A stretch of DNA of 64,000 nucleotides. Origin: Arthrinium phaeospermum (taxonomy: Eukaryota; Ascomycota; Sordariomycetes; Amphisphaeriales; Apiosporaceae). Each line of letters opens with the position of its first letter. Positions within the stretch are counted from its first letter, which is position 1. Below are positions 20,768-32,909 of this stretch, one piece after another. The notes beneath the pieces were generated by a model, which saw only the letters and a program-made list of their open reading frames with translations, was not told the origin of the DNA and did no database searches. Both the position numbers and the translations under genes were made by a program. The stretch is from positions 744,001 through 808,000 of the forward strand of contig QYRS01000005.1 in assembly GCA_006503535.1 (NCBI GenBank). The letters run 5' to 3'.

Positions 20768-23700
20768 ATGGCTTGGCCATGGGAATGGCCTGCGGGCTTG
20801 ACCCCAAGACAAGAGGGGAACGATCCAGCAGCAGAATTGCTCCGGCTGCTGAATGACCCTTTCAAGCAGAACGTGAGTCTCATCCTCGCTCGTGGAGAAC
20901 TGACTTATACTGACTGCTCCAGCTTACGATTAACGCCGTATATTCTTCTTTGGCCAGTTCCTTGGGCTTGACGGTAGGAATCGCGCTGTTCTTCTCCCTC
21001 ATACGACCCTACCATTCAGTCGTGTACGCCCCGAAGCTCAAGCATGCCGACGAGAAGCATGCGCCGCCACCGATTGGCAAGGGCTACTTCGCCTGGGTTA
21101 CGCCTTTGTGGAAGACAAACGAGAAGGAAATGATACAGCATGCGGGCATGGACGCCACCATCTTCCTCCGCTTTACGAGAATGCTGCGGAATATATTCGG
21201 CGTGCTAGCTGTTCTGTCTTGCGCCGTTCTTCTGCCCATCAACTGGACCAAAAACGTCGAACAGGATCAACCATCGCTATTGCTCATAAGGATGACGCCG
21301 ATAGCAGTCTTTGGCAAGAATACGTGGGGTCTTGTCATTGTCGGATACCTGACCAACACTATCATCTGCGGGTTCCTGTGGTATAACTATAGGAAAGTTT
21401 TGGAGCTACGTCGCTACTATTTCGAGACGGACGAGTACCAGCACAGTTTGCACTCCCGAACGCTCATGTTGAACGACATACCCAAGAAATTCTCCTCCGA
21501 TGAAGGAATTGCTAGGATCATTGACGAGGTCATTCCCCAATCGTCCTTTTCCAGAACAGCCATGGCACGGAACGTTAGGGTCCTTCCCAGTCTGATCGAA
21601 CAGCACGACCACACCGTCCGCAAGCTCGAGAAGGTCCTTGCGAGGTACCTGAAAGACCCTGCAAACTTGCCCGCGGCGCGACCTATGTGTTCGCCCTCTA
21701 AAAAGGATCCATCTTACGACACATTTCCGAAAGGCCAAAAGGTTGATGCTATCGAATATCTTACGAACAGGATTAGGGAGCTCGAGATTGAAGTCAAGGA
21801 AGTTCGAAACACGGTTGATAAGCGAAATGCCCTGCCGTACGGGTTTGCCAGTTACGACGATATTTCCGAGGCTCACTGTATCGCCCACGCTTTGCGGCAC
21901 AAAAAGCCAAGGGGTACTACGGTAGCTCTCGCCCCGAGGCCGAACGACATCATCTGGTCCAACATGCCCCTTTCCCCGTCTAAAAGAGGCTGGCGCAGAA
22001 CAATTGTCAATCTCTGGGTCGCTTTACTGACATTCCTGTGGATCGCTCCCAACGCCATGATAGCGATTTTCCTGGTCAACTTGAACAACCTGGGATCCGT
22101 CTGGCCAGCTTTTCAGACCGAGTTAAACGCCAACAAGTCATTCTGGTCGGTCGTGCAAGGTGTCGTCAACCCGGCCATAACATCTCTCGTTTATCTCAGT
22201 CTTCCCATCATTTTTCGTCGGTTGTCGATCAGGGCCGGAGACCGAACGAAGACAGGAAGAGAAAGACACGTGGTGTCAAAACTTTACTTCTTCTTCGTCT
22301 TCAACAATCTCATTATTTTCTCGATATTTGGGGCCCTGTGGACCATAGTGACCGCTGTGATTAAGGATACGATGAAGACGGGCGACGCATGGAACTCGAT
22401 TACAGAAGCGCAGCCTCTGGTCAAGTTGTTCGTTTCTTTGTGCAACATCACCCCTTTCTTCATCACCTGGTTATTGCAACGTAGCATGGGCGCTGCCATC
22501 GACCTTGCACAGCTATGGACTTTAGTATGGAGCTTCTGCCTCCGCAAATTCTCGAACCCGACTCCACGAGAACTGATCGAGCTGACAGCTCCGCCTGCGT
22601 TCGACTACGCCAGCTACTACAACTATTTCCTGTACTATGCCACAGTTGCGCTATTCTTTGGTGGCCTCCAGCCCTTGGTGCTTCCAGCGGCGGCCATTTA
22701 TTTCGCCATTGATTGCTGGCTCAAGAAGTATCTTCTTCTCTACATCTTTATCACGAAAACCGAGTCGGCGGGTATGTTCTGGCGAGTTCTGTTCAACCGA
22801 TTGATCTTCGCCACCATGCTGGGCAATGCCATCACATTTCTTGTCGTTTGGATTCGGGGAGACGTGCCAAGATTACAGGCTTACGCTGTTATACCGCTCC
22901 CTTTCATCATGCTTATATTCAAGCTCTACTGCTCTCGAGCGTTCGACACAAAGATTCATTACTATGCGATTCGTAACGTCCGGACTAGGCAGGCTGAAGG
23001 CGGCGTTGGGGGCAAGGACCCTCTTCGATCTGACCGACTTGCGTCGCGGTTTGGTCACCCAGCACTCTACAAGCCCCTTATCACGCCAATGGTGCATGCA
23101 AAGGCTCAAAACATCTTGGCCGCGGTCTACAAGGGGCGCCTAAGCGATGGGCGTGAGGCTGATTCGGGGGATACCATGTCCACGTCGGGCTATTCGGACG
23201 CCTACGTGCTCGGTGACATGAACAAGGCAGGCAAGGCAAAGAGTTCTGTGCCTGGATTTGAAATTGTCCACGAGTCCCGCATGGACTTCGAATACTACAA
23301 GAACCGACCGGAGTTTGCGTCTGAACACGGCGGGGGTGACATCTACGGCCGACCGGCTGATCACTATAGGCCAGGGACTCCTGGAAGCATGTGGAATGGT
23401 AGCGAACCAGCATCCAGGCCAGGAAGTCCAGGGCTGCCGTCTATCCGTGCTGCGAGCCCAGGCCCAAGTGCCATGGGGAGAGCATATTCCCCAGGGCCTT
23501 CGGCCATGGGCATGTCCAATCCTTATTCGCCTCAAATCGACATGGGCCGGACGCGCAGCCCGCTTTACTCTCAGGGTAACGATAGTGGCGCTAACCTTGT
23601 TGGTAACGCGGCTGCGATGCCTTTGGCCTCCCCGACAATGCGGCTCGCAAGCATGGAGCGTCCCATCACTAGAGGTCCAGGGGGCGCTGGCATGCTTGGT

Positions 23701-23829
23701 GGAGGGCCCCAGGGATACGGTGGTCTGCCCCAGACCGAAGAGGACATGAGCGCCCCAGTCCAAGACCCGATGGCCTATGACTACTTCCGTAGTACACGAA
23801 CTCGGAGGAACCCCAGCGGCGCATGGTAG
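20768..23829 (+). CDS. CSC1/OSCA/TMEM63-family cation channel (DUF221)
   Basis: The 1003-aa polytopic protein belongs to the calcium-permeable stress-gated (hyperosmolality or mechanically gated) channel family. Exon 1 (20768-20872) ends at PFKQN; the 50-nt intron has GTGAGT/CAG; exon 2 starts at 20923. The N-terminal part has the first TM (SLGLTVGIALFFSLI) and the family motif VYAPKLKH. Then come FLRFTRMLRNIFGVLAVLSC, a cytosolic loop with RTLMLNDIPKKF and the PNDIIWSNM motif, and the C-terminal RSN1_7TM block. That block contains WVALLTFLWIAPNAMIAIFL, KLYFFFVFNNLIIFSIFG and NYFLYYATVALFFGG. The cytosolic tail is long and Pro/Gly/Ser-rich, with two SPGPSAMG repeats. The plasma membrane is the likely location. 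This is a large fungal paralogue; its conductance is inferred from the family only. Confidence 0.92.
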
Positions 23830-24714
23830 CGTCGGCGGAGGAAAGGAGAGAAGGGATTTTGGCTGGAAGCATCGAATAATTAATCTGGTGTACGAGCGGT
23901 CTAAGTCTTTGCATAGGTCTGGCGTTCAGGCTACGGGTGGACATGGATATGTCACCCTGATTTTTCAAGGGGAGGCGGAAGAAACTAGAAACGACAGGGC
24001 ATCCTAGGAATTGGTAACGATTATAGACCCGCAAGAGGTCCATTTACGAAGTTCAAGGGACTCTTAAAAGTACGGTATGGAAAGAGGGCAAAGGAATCCT
24101 ATATAACAACTATACTTTTAATGACAACTCGAGGGGTCAACCGGGTCTACTCCCCCGAGTAGCAAGTACATAGTAATCTTCGATGTGTGCTCACATAGCA
24201 ACCACATATCCCTCGCGTTCCCGTTCGCATGATTAGTCTTTGTGCCTTGTGGTGGGGTAAGAGTTGAGTGTGAACGGTTAGATCCAGTATACATGAGATT
24301 ATCAGCAGCATCACCATGGCCACATGATAAAGTAAGGCAGATTTTCAATGTAAAGAGATTCTCGTATACGGAGCAGTCCACGCTCTGCAGAGCTGGAGAC
24401 AAGCATACTATCTCGTTGGCGATATATGTACAGAATTATATTGTAATGTTAGTCGAACCCGCCCGTGGGGATTAGCCTTGCTTTTCCCCGGCAAACACCA
24501 GATTGGTCCCCCAGTGATAAAAGCTGAACAAAGCAAACTAGTCAAACAAAACACCTAGGGAAAGAGAGACGCAACATATCGTTGGCCCCTCTGTCGTGGT
24601 TAGTTTTCCCCTTATCGTGTGCGATTTTTTTTTCTTCCTTTCCTTTTTTTTTTCTTTTTCCCTTTTGACGGTCTCTTGTTTATCGCCTTGTCTAGACGCG
24701 GTAACAGCCGGGGT
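23830..24714. other. Convergent intergenic region
   Basis: 885 bp between two convergent genes. I see 3' UTR sequence and no gene; T-rich tracts near 24620-24660 may belong to the 3' end of the minus-strand gene. Confidence 0.5.
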
Positions 24715-25107
24715 TTACAACTCGGCGGCTGCTTGGCTCCTGGTTTTGCGGGCGGTGCGCCCAACCGGCGCAGGGGGCTTCTTCTCCTTCTTGGGTCGCC
24801 CACGCTTACCCCCGGCGTTTTCGCCATTAGTTTCATTGTCTCCGGTCTTTTGCTTCTTGGCGGGCGAGCTGGCGGCGAGCTCGTCGACATTGGCGCTGGG
24901 CGCATCGTCGCCGTTGGCGGTTGTTTCCTCGTGCTCGGCGGCGGCGTCGGCCTTTCTTTTCTCGCCAGTCTGGGGTGGTTCACCCTTGGCGGTCTCGGCA
25001 TGGTCCTGAGCGGGTCCAGTGGATTGCGCGTCCTCCTTCGGCACCGTTCCAGCGGTGGGCTGAGGCTGCTCAGCACCCGGTAAATCGGCCTCCTTGGCGG
25101 GTGGGGA

Positions 25108-25147
<40 letters not shown>

Positions 25148-25806
25148 TCCTGCTCGTTGGCTGGCTGCGTCAGAGTGCTGCTGCTCGCACCACCCGATGC
25201 TTTGGGTTCTGCCAGCTCCCGGTCCGGCACTTCTTCAACAGAAACGGGCTTGGGAACTTCCTTCGAATCGCCATCAGACGTCGCGTTAGTATCTTTTACC
25301 GCCTCTGGCTTGTCGGCCAGTCCAACCTCCGCCACGGTTCCCTGGGCGGCGTCGTTCTTGGCGTCACCCGAGGACTTGGCGGCATCTGTACTAGCGATTG
25401 GGGCAGACGTCTGGCCCGCCTCGGTTTTGTCAATTGAGGCAGGTATCATCGAGGCCTGCGCTGTGGCCATGGGCTCTTTGACAATGGGCGGCAGCTCTGG
25501 CTCAGACGGTTTGGTGTCGTGAGTCTCCGGAGGTGTTGGCGGGCCATTCTCGACTGGCTTGTCCATTGGGGCAACAACTGTAAGAGGAGTTGGTTTTCAA
25601 GTTAGCACACAGTGCCATAGCTTTCAGGTAGCTCGAGTGTGGCACAACAAATGCCGATGCGATTCCAAGCAGCCTGGCTTTCGCAAAGAGACATCTGGGG
25701 GTTAATCGAGGCAATTCTAGGGTATTTAGAGTCGCACAAGTAGACGCAACAGAATTCGCATTGGTTTGATACCTTTATTGGCCGTGTTGGTCGTAATATC
25801 TGCCAT
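24715..25806 (-). CDS. Disordered nuclear protein with AT-hook-like motif and poly-Ala
   Basis: The 298-aa product is almost wholly low complexity (Ala, Pro, Glu, Lys). Exon 1 (25806-25773) encodes MADITTNTANK; the intron (25772-25578, 195 nt) joins in phase 1 to exon 2 (25577-24715). The poly-Ala tract (about residues 155-167) is encoded by a (GCT)12/(AGC)12 repeat. The C-terminus carries GGKRGRPKKEKK, which matches an AT-hook core (RGRPKK), after an NLS-like SSPAKKQKT. This suggests binding to AT-rich DNA and a chromatin role, inferred from motif only. The N-terminal exon would be missed without splicing. An HMGA-like or histone-tail-binding function cannot be distinguished. Confidence 0.75.
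25109..25144. repeat. (GCT)12 trinucleotide repeat (poly-Ala coding)
   Basis: Twelve perfect GCT units on the plus strand encode the poly-Ala tract of the minus-strand AT-hook-like protein. Length variation would change the protein. Confidence 0.95.
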
Positions 25807-27370
25807 CTTCAATGACGTAATGAGAGGGGGCAGTCTTCAAGCGACACAGTATGCGCGCAGTCGCCAGACGGTGCTGAAGGACAGAGGGTTGGGAGGTCTG
25901 GGGTCTTTTCGCTCAGACCAGACAGTTAGATGGTGGCTGGGGCCTGGGACGAGGAGACGTAGTAAAGGTATGGTCGGTGATGGATGAGAATGATGGGAGA
26001 GAGATGAAGATTTCAGCAGGTGGAACGAGAAACTCGGATGAGGCGAGTGAGTGAACCGGGTGAGTTGAGTGAGGTGAGTGCGCGAAGCTGCTACACTCAA
26101 CCAGTTACATAGACGGCGAACCGAGTCCCACCAGCCAACGGCTCGGGAGAATTATTATAATTCGTTCACGTTACGTTAGGAACCTGGGAGTGACAAGAGA
26201 CAGTGGCAGATTAGACGTGACAGCTCCTCCCGCCCGTCTCCTCTGGGCCCGGTACCTACAGTGTACCTCCCGAAGCCCTACTGCTTCGCATGGGGCCTTT
26301 CATACCGAAGTTGTACCTACTTTGGCCTGCTACGACACTGCATACCCAGCCTCGATCGATGAGATGAGGGGAAAGCTCAACGGGGAAAACAAGGTTGGCG
26401 TACCTTTACAGTACGTGCTACCATTAGTAATGAGGTAGGGAGGGTGAGAGAAAGTGAGGTGGGATGTTCCAATGCAATGCATGCGCTACTCGGCCGGACC
26501 TCCCGTCAGTCGGTGGCTGAACCCTGCTCCCGGAAAAACAATATAGCGACCGGCATTGCCAGAGTCGGCCGTTCCAATCAAGCTACCTGCTGCTACCAAA
26601 GCCCCAGATTCTCTCAGCATGCAAGTGCAAGTGCATGCAGGTAGTGGCGTAGTAGGGCAATGTGTAAGAACTGGGGAGTGGACTGTACCAGTAGTGGTAG
26701 TAGCAGGTATGTGTTTAGCCTTTACTCTTCCGATCGACCGGCTAGGTTGCCTACACGCTGGAAAGCAGCAGATGTTCTCGTAAGACTCGTCAAGAGTCCC
26801 GTCGGGTATGTGGCTCAAATAATGGGTGAGGAGTTGCTTTGCTCCTCGTCACTGCAAGTCAGTCGACCATGCCGTCACGTCATCGCAGCGCCAAGCCCCC
26901 CAAAGCACCGCTCTTCGTGTGAATGAATGGCGCCGAGTTCAATGTGGGATTGGGGGCATTCACATGGGCACGCACACAGGCGCCTGTCGTGGGGTTATAT
27001 ACATACCACACTGCATACCTCATAACAAGTAGGTACAGTAGCAACAACGAACGAGCTGGGGCGCTGGGCGCCTCCATCGGCGATTGAGAGAAGAGGGGGT
27101 TTCGAGGGGTTTCGTCGATATGGACGAGCCCGTGTGCCTCTCAAACTCAATCACATTCTAATCAATCTGCTCGCGTATGCAATCAATCCGTAGCACTCCG
27201 TACGCGGCACTGATAACACCCTCGCTGCTGTATACATCAAACGTCGAATCCACTTGAGGCATTCGGTCAATGTGTACATTTTATGACATCAATTCCTCAT
27301 AATGAATGACCAAGAATCCAGCGGGTTTCCCACTGCTCCTCCAGTAGGTGCACAATCTCCGCCTTCGCTG

Positions 27371-27995
27371 GCCAAGCCGCCCGAGCAGGTGGAGGTGGAG
27401 CCCGAAATCCGACTCGTGAAGCCTTTCCTCCCAAGCCGCTTCCAACGACGGGTCTGCCTGCCAAGCCGCAGGGAGCATGAGGCGATATCCGGTCTGATCA
27501 CGTGCATCCCACGTCGTGCCTAGTCTCCCCATTCAGCCTCTCGATGTTTGCCAGGCCAAGACTTGGCTCTGCTAGCCAAGGCTGGGCTTCACCAAGCCAA
27601 GGCTGCCGATTGCTTGACGAAGGAGTTGGCGATGGCTATTCGGCACCTCTGTTCCACCCCAATGGACTGATAATTCGGGTTCGCTCCTTGGTCGTCAACA
27701 TGCCAATACCCAACTAACCCGTGAGCCAATAAGGCTCTGGAATGTTGCTCAAGTTCTTGGTCCCGGCGCCCCTCCAACGAGGCTTATCATATCTCTCGCT
27801 GCGCAAGATGATGGTATAAGGTTCTTGGTATGCGCTTGGCATCGCTCAATGACATCGCCGGGCCCAGTAGCTGCACTCGCCCGTGGTTCCTCTGTCGCTC
27901 GCATCCGTAGGTAGCATTATAAAGATGAGGTACTCCCCAGGTTCTAAGGACTTTCGAGGGTCTAGAAGCCAACCGCTTTCTTCTCGCCTGCCAAG
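27371..27995 (+). promoter_or_regulatory. Cluster of PacC-type GCCARG sites upstream of ENA ATPase
   Basis: GCCARG or its complement occurs at 27371, 27460, 27550, 27555, 27562 (complement), 27575, 27596, 27835 (complement) and 27990. Six of these lie within 52 bp (27550-27601). This hexamer is the published core of the ambient-pH regulator PacC/Rim101. ENA-type ATPase genes are known alkaline-pH-responsive targets in fungi, so a role in pH or salt induction is a reasonable inference. Confidence 0.6.
27918..27923 (+). promoter_or_regulatory. TATA-like box of the ENA ATPase gene
   Basis: TATAAA lies 210 bp before the start codon, downstream of most PacC-type sites. It is a plausible core promoter. 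Confidence 0.45.
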
Positions 27996-28127
27996 AGCCT
28001 CACCGAAGAAAGCCATTTCGAAGAAGGTAAAATCACCAAGCCTGCAACCTTATCCCTCCTAGACTCGCCACACGCATGACACTTCTTCATCTGGCCGGCC
28101 TCTACTCCGACCTCGTCCTCGTTCACG

Positions 28128-31100
28128 ATGGCCGCAGAGTATCCCAGGCATCCATACCTCTCGCCCGTGCAAGATGTCTTCGCGACTCTTGAGTCGGACC
28201 CCGACAGAGGTCTCTCCTCTGCTCAGGTGTCCCAGCTTCAACAAAAGTACCCGCCAAACGAGCTCGATGTTGGCGGAGCTATCCCTTGGTACACCATCTT
28301 CCTCCGCCAGCTGTTCAATGCTATGATTATCGTAAGTTACCACCGTCCCGTCCGCTTTCCCTTCAATAGAATGTAAGTAGCCATGGACTCTCGTATCCGT
28401 AGCTGACCATTGTTCGGGTTAGGTCTTGTTCTTTGCCATGGCCCTTAGCTATGGCGTCGGCGATTATGTGGAAGGCACTGTTCTGGTCGTCGTCATTGTT
28501 CTCAACGTCTCGATTGGTTTCTGGCAGGAGTACGGGGCTGAGAAGAAGATGGACGCTTTACGCGCTCTGTCTGCCCCTAGTGCCAATGTCCTTCGTGACG
28601 GAAAGACCATTGTCATTCCCAAGTAAGTCTGAGCAACATGTCCAATTCACAAACTCACAATACTAACGAAGAGAACAGTGCCGAAGTCGTCCCAGGTGAT
28701 GTGGTACTCTTGAAAATGGGCGACACCATCCCTGCCGACATCCGCCTCTTCGAAGCCATGAACTTCAGTGCTGATGAGCAATCCCTCACTGGCGAATCGG
28801 TCCCCGTCGAGAAGATCATCGAAAACCTCGACGACGAAGAGCTTGGAATCGGCGATCGAATCAACCTCGGATACGGAACCACTGTTGTCATAAAGGGCCG
28901 TGGTCGGGGCGTTGTCATAGCCACCGGTATGCAAACCGAGGTGGGCAAGATCGCTGCCTCGACTTCTGGTAAGCAGCGCAAGGAAGGTCGCTCCATGAAC
29001 TACAAGAAGTACGGCAAGCGACAGCCCGTTGTTGGCGGGATCAAACGCGTATACGATTTCTTCGGCAAGTTCCTGGGATTGACCGAGGGCACACCGCTGC
29101 AGATCAAGCTCTCCAAGTTGGCTTACATGCTCTTCGGCTGCGCATTGATTCTTGCCCTGATCGTCTTCGCCGTGAACAACTTCACCGGTAACCGTGAGGT
29201 CATCATCTACGCCATCAGCACTGGCATTGCTATCATCCCCGAGTCCCTCGTTGCGTAAGTCCACTGACTAAACCCACCCTATATTCCATATTCTCTAACA
29301 TCGATTGCAGTGTTTTGACCATCACTATGGTCGTGGCGACAACAGTCATGAGAAAGGCCAACGTTGTCGTTCGAGACCTCTCTGCCCTCGAGGCATTGGG
29401 TGGTGTCACCAACATTTGTTCCGATAAGACCGGTACTTTGACGCAGGGTGCCATGATCGTCAAGAAAGTCTGGCTGCCAAAGAAGACCATCTACACCGTC
29501 CGCGACTCCAAAGATCCTGCCGACCCAACTGTGGGACGTGTTACCGTCTCTGAGGTGGATCCCAATGCTCCTCCCAAGGAGGAAGAGAAGCGAGACTTTG
29601 ATCAAGAGCGCAGTGCCGGCGCCCTTAAATTCGACGTACCTGACGAGAAACTGCACAACAAGCCCAAGAAGGAAGATGAGGTAGATGCCACCATGAACTC
29701 GGACTTGGAATCATTCCTCCTGGCAGCAGCTCTTTGCAACCTTGCGACCGTCAGACACGAGACGGAAGCTAATGCTGACGAGCGCAAATGGAAAACAACC
29801 GGCGAGCCTACCGAAATTGCCCTCCAAGTATTCGCACACCGTTTCCAGAAGGGGAAGAAGACCCTCGAGAGCGAGGGAGGCTGGAAGCAGGTTGCCGAGT
29901 TCCCCTTTGATAGTGGAATCAAGCGCATGTCGGTCATCTACAACGGCCCCAACCTTGACCACAGCATGGTTTTCACCAAGGGTGCCGTCGAGCGCATCAT
30001 AGACCTCTGCACTACCGTCGGACTTGGAGATGAGCAAGAGGAGATGACGGATGACTACAAAGACAAGCTCTTGAAACAGATGGATGAGTTCGCATCTCTG
30101 GGCCAGCGTGTCCTAGCCGTCGCTTCTCGTCCCTGGGACGGCATCTACGAGGAGAAGTCATCGGCCAACGATACCGAAAAGGACGATGCTCTGCGCAACC
30201 GTGTCGAGACTGGTCTCAGCCTTCTTGGCCTTGTCGGTATCTACGATCCGCCCCGTCGCGAGACCAAGCCCGCCATTGCAGAATGTTCCACGGCCGGTAT
30301 CAAGGTCCACATGCTGACTGGTGACCACCCCTCGACCGCAGCTGCCATCGCCAGGGAAGTTGGCATCATCCCGCATGATATGGGAGTCCTCTCCAAGGAA
30401 GTGGCTGATGCCCTGATCCAGAAGGCGAATGACTTTGACAAGTTGACCGAGGATGAGATCGATGCTTTACCGGAATTGCCCCTCGTGCTTGCTCGTTGCG
30501 CCCCTGACACCAAGACTCGGATGATTGAAGCTCTTCGGCGCCGCAATGCCTTCATGGCCATGACTGGTGACGGTGTCAACGATGCTCCTTCGCTGTCCAG
30601 TGCTGATGTCGGTATTGCCATGGGTTCCGGTTCGGATGTTGCCAAGTCGGCAGCTAAGATTGTCTTGACTGACGACAAGTTCAACTCCATTGTCGCTGCC
30701 ATCCGTGAAGGTCGCCGCATGTTTGACAACATCCAAAAGTTCATCCTGCATCTGCTGACCTCGAACGTCGGCGAGGTCATTCTGCTGATTTGTGGCCTTG
30801 GCTTCCGTGACGGCACTGGCTTTTCCGTTTTCCCCATTTCCCCTTGCAAATTCTTTGGATTAACATGGTTACCTCGTCCTTCCCTGCCTTTGGACTTGGT
30901 CGCGAGCCCCCTTCGCGCCAGGTCATGCGCCGCCCGCCTCACGACAAGAAGCGCGGTGTCTTCACCAACCAGATTCTCGTGGACATGGTGGTCTATGGCC
31001 TGGTTATGGGAACTCTTACCCTCATGACATTCGTCATCGTTGTCTACGCGGCTAACGGCGGGGACCTCGGCCACGGCTGCAACGAGCACTTCTCCGAAGA

Positions 31101-31620
31101 GTGCCGACCCGTGTTCCGAGCCCGTGCTGCCGTGTTCGCCGAGCTGACCTGGCTCATCCTCATCAGCGCCTGGGAGTTCAAGGACCTCCGACGGTCCATG
31201 TTCAAGCTGAACCCCGAGTCCACCTCCGCCTTCAGCTTCGCCAAGGACATCTACGGCAACAAGTTCCTGTTCTGGGCCGTGAGCATCGGCTTCGTGTCCG
31301 TGTTCCCGGTCGTCTACATCCCCACCGTCAACACGGTCGTCTTCAAGCACGTGGGCATCACCTGGGAGTGGGGCATCGCCTTCGCCGCCCTCATCATCTT
31401 CGTGGCCTGCATCGAGCTCTGGAAGCTGGTCAAGCGCCAGTTCCGCCTGCTCGAGGGCGGTGCCGTCGTCCGGGGCGCCTTCAACCAGGGCGACGAGGAG
31501 GCCGGCCGCAAGTTCAACCACACAATGAGTTTCAGCAGTCTCAAGAGCTGGCGGAGCATTGGGCGCAAGACGACGGGCGACACGGCGGTCTCTCGGTCCG
31601 TGTCCAAGAGCAAGGAGTGA
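28128..31620 (+). CDS. ENA1: ENA-type (P-type IID) Na+/K+-exporting ATPase; frameshift near 30843
   Basis: Four exons (28128-28331, 28423-28622, 28679-29254, 29311-31620) encode about 1096 aa of a P-type ATPase that exports Na+ (and K+) at the plasma membrane for salt and alkaline tolerance. It shows the TGES loop (LTGESVPVEKI), the phosphorylation site [13 protein letters not shown] and the hinge [10 protein letters not shown]. The ENA-type insert SMNYKKYGKRQPVVGG and membrane segments such as IIYAISTGIAIIPES assign subtype IID over SERCA. At about 30842-30845 the frame breaks between VFPISP and the expected LQILWINMVTSS. One base is missing (CCTTG for CCTTTG or equivalent), and the total exon length becomes divisible by three after adding one base. 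This is probably a sequence error. A PacC-type cluster lies upstream. Confidence 0.93.
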
Positions 31621-32909
31621 TTTATTTCACTTGTAGATTGAGGGGGTGGGAATGGGGGATTACTTGTGATACACTTGAGTGGGGGGCAGTTGTTGTCCTG
31701 AACATGAGAGATACCCTTTTATATACGCAGTAGATCATGTCGATTGAAGATATTGGTGGTAGCAGTAGTTAGTAGTTCAGGGGGAGTGACAATAATGTAT
31801 AGGGGTGTGGAGTTAATTAAATCAAAGTTTACCAGTTACCATACACTCCCCATATCGACTTGATTGTTTTCTGGCCCGAATGGCAATGTCAATCATTCTA
31901 GCTTTTTGCAGAGCAGATTGTGAGAAGGAAAAAAGGAAGAAATCTAGACTGCCTAAGTAGTCATATGGTATAAGGTTCAGCGTATAGTGGTTCCCACTCA
32001 ACGATTGTGCAGACAGCCCAACTCTATACGATATAATCCGTTACCCGCCTGCTTGGTAAGTCAGTATAACATGAATTCGAACCCAAGATTGTTCCTCCAC
32101 CTCTTAGCTGAGTGTCTCGCCCAATCTCACGAGCGAGTTGGCCGTTCGAGCTGTCTTTTACGTAGAGTACCGCTTTCTGTACGGGCTGGACGAGATACCC
32201 GTGAAATATATGATTCAACACTGATCGAGATGGCCCGAAGGAGAAATTCGGGTCGCTGTTTTCTGCGTCGTCTAAGTTTTCTATGAGCCAAAGTATGATC
32301 GAGTCGTAAGGAGGCCGTGGAAGAACAATCCCCCTTTCACGCAGCATACCCCTATTCATCTGGCAGAATTATCGGTATAGACTTTGGTGCTTTCATGGAA
32401 TCAGGTGTCCCCGTGGCCCGAAGAGTCATTTATACGAAAAGGTTATAGCAAGTTTTTCAGAAAAAGAGGCCCGAGACCCAGCCAGATGATGTTAAGGGTC
32501 TTTCTCCGGTGCAGCAGTCTTCGGGTTTCCCAACATATAAAAGCAGGCCCTTCCCCCCCTCTATTTCTTCTTCCTTTTTATTCATCCATTCGAAGAACAC
32601 TTCAGACCAATTGCTATACTCTCACCAAAGACTCTCTCCAGTCCTCTGCTCTCTCCAACAATCTACTCTCAGCTGCTACCATTACCTTCAGCCACTCTTC
32701 AGCATCCTTGTGTTGCTACCTCTACCAGTCTCACACAACTGTACACATTTATTGTTGTACACAGTAAACACACATCCTCTGCTTCTCTTGCTTGTGTACA
32801 CACACACAAGTGACAAGACATACTCAGACGGCCCTTTGACGCTTCAAGCATCAACACCAACCTCACTTTTACACATACCACACACACCTGAGACAACCAG
32901 TCAGCAACC
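31621..32909. other. Intergenic region with promoter of RING gene
   Basis: No gene is supported. The right half contains a TATA box (32536) and a long CT- and AC-rich leader typical of highly expressed fungal genes. Confidence 0.5.
32536..32542 (+). promoter_or_regulatory. TATA box of the RING-H2 gene
   Basis: TATAAAA lies about 370 bp upstream of the start at 32910, followed by a pyrimidine/AC-rich stretch without ATG-initiated long frames. It fits a core promoter with a long leader. Confidence 0.5.

Larger units (their letters stand above)
25807..28127. other. Divergent intergenic region, 2.3 kb, upstream of ENA ATPase
   Basis: No gene is supported. The proximal 800 bp carry a striking PacC-type site cluster and a TATA-like box at 27918. 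The 26.0 kb part is rich in repeated GTGAGT-like steps, probably unimportant. Confidence 0.5.

Noticed and set aside
30830..30850. Programmed ribosomal frameshifting in the ENA ATPase
   Set aside because: No slippery heptamer plus structure is evident, relatives are not known to use frameshifting here, and the same kind of break occurs in many neighbouring genes.
30241..31521. Minus-strand frame of 426 codons under the ENA ATPase
   Set aside because: Antisense shadow of a clearly conserved coding region.
32030..32110. tRNA-like B box (GGGTTCGAATTC on the minus strand)
   Set aside because: The flanking bases do not form the T-stem, and no anticodon or acceptor stem can be folded around it.
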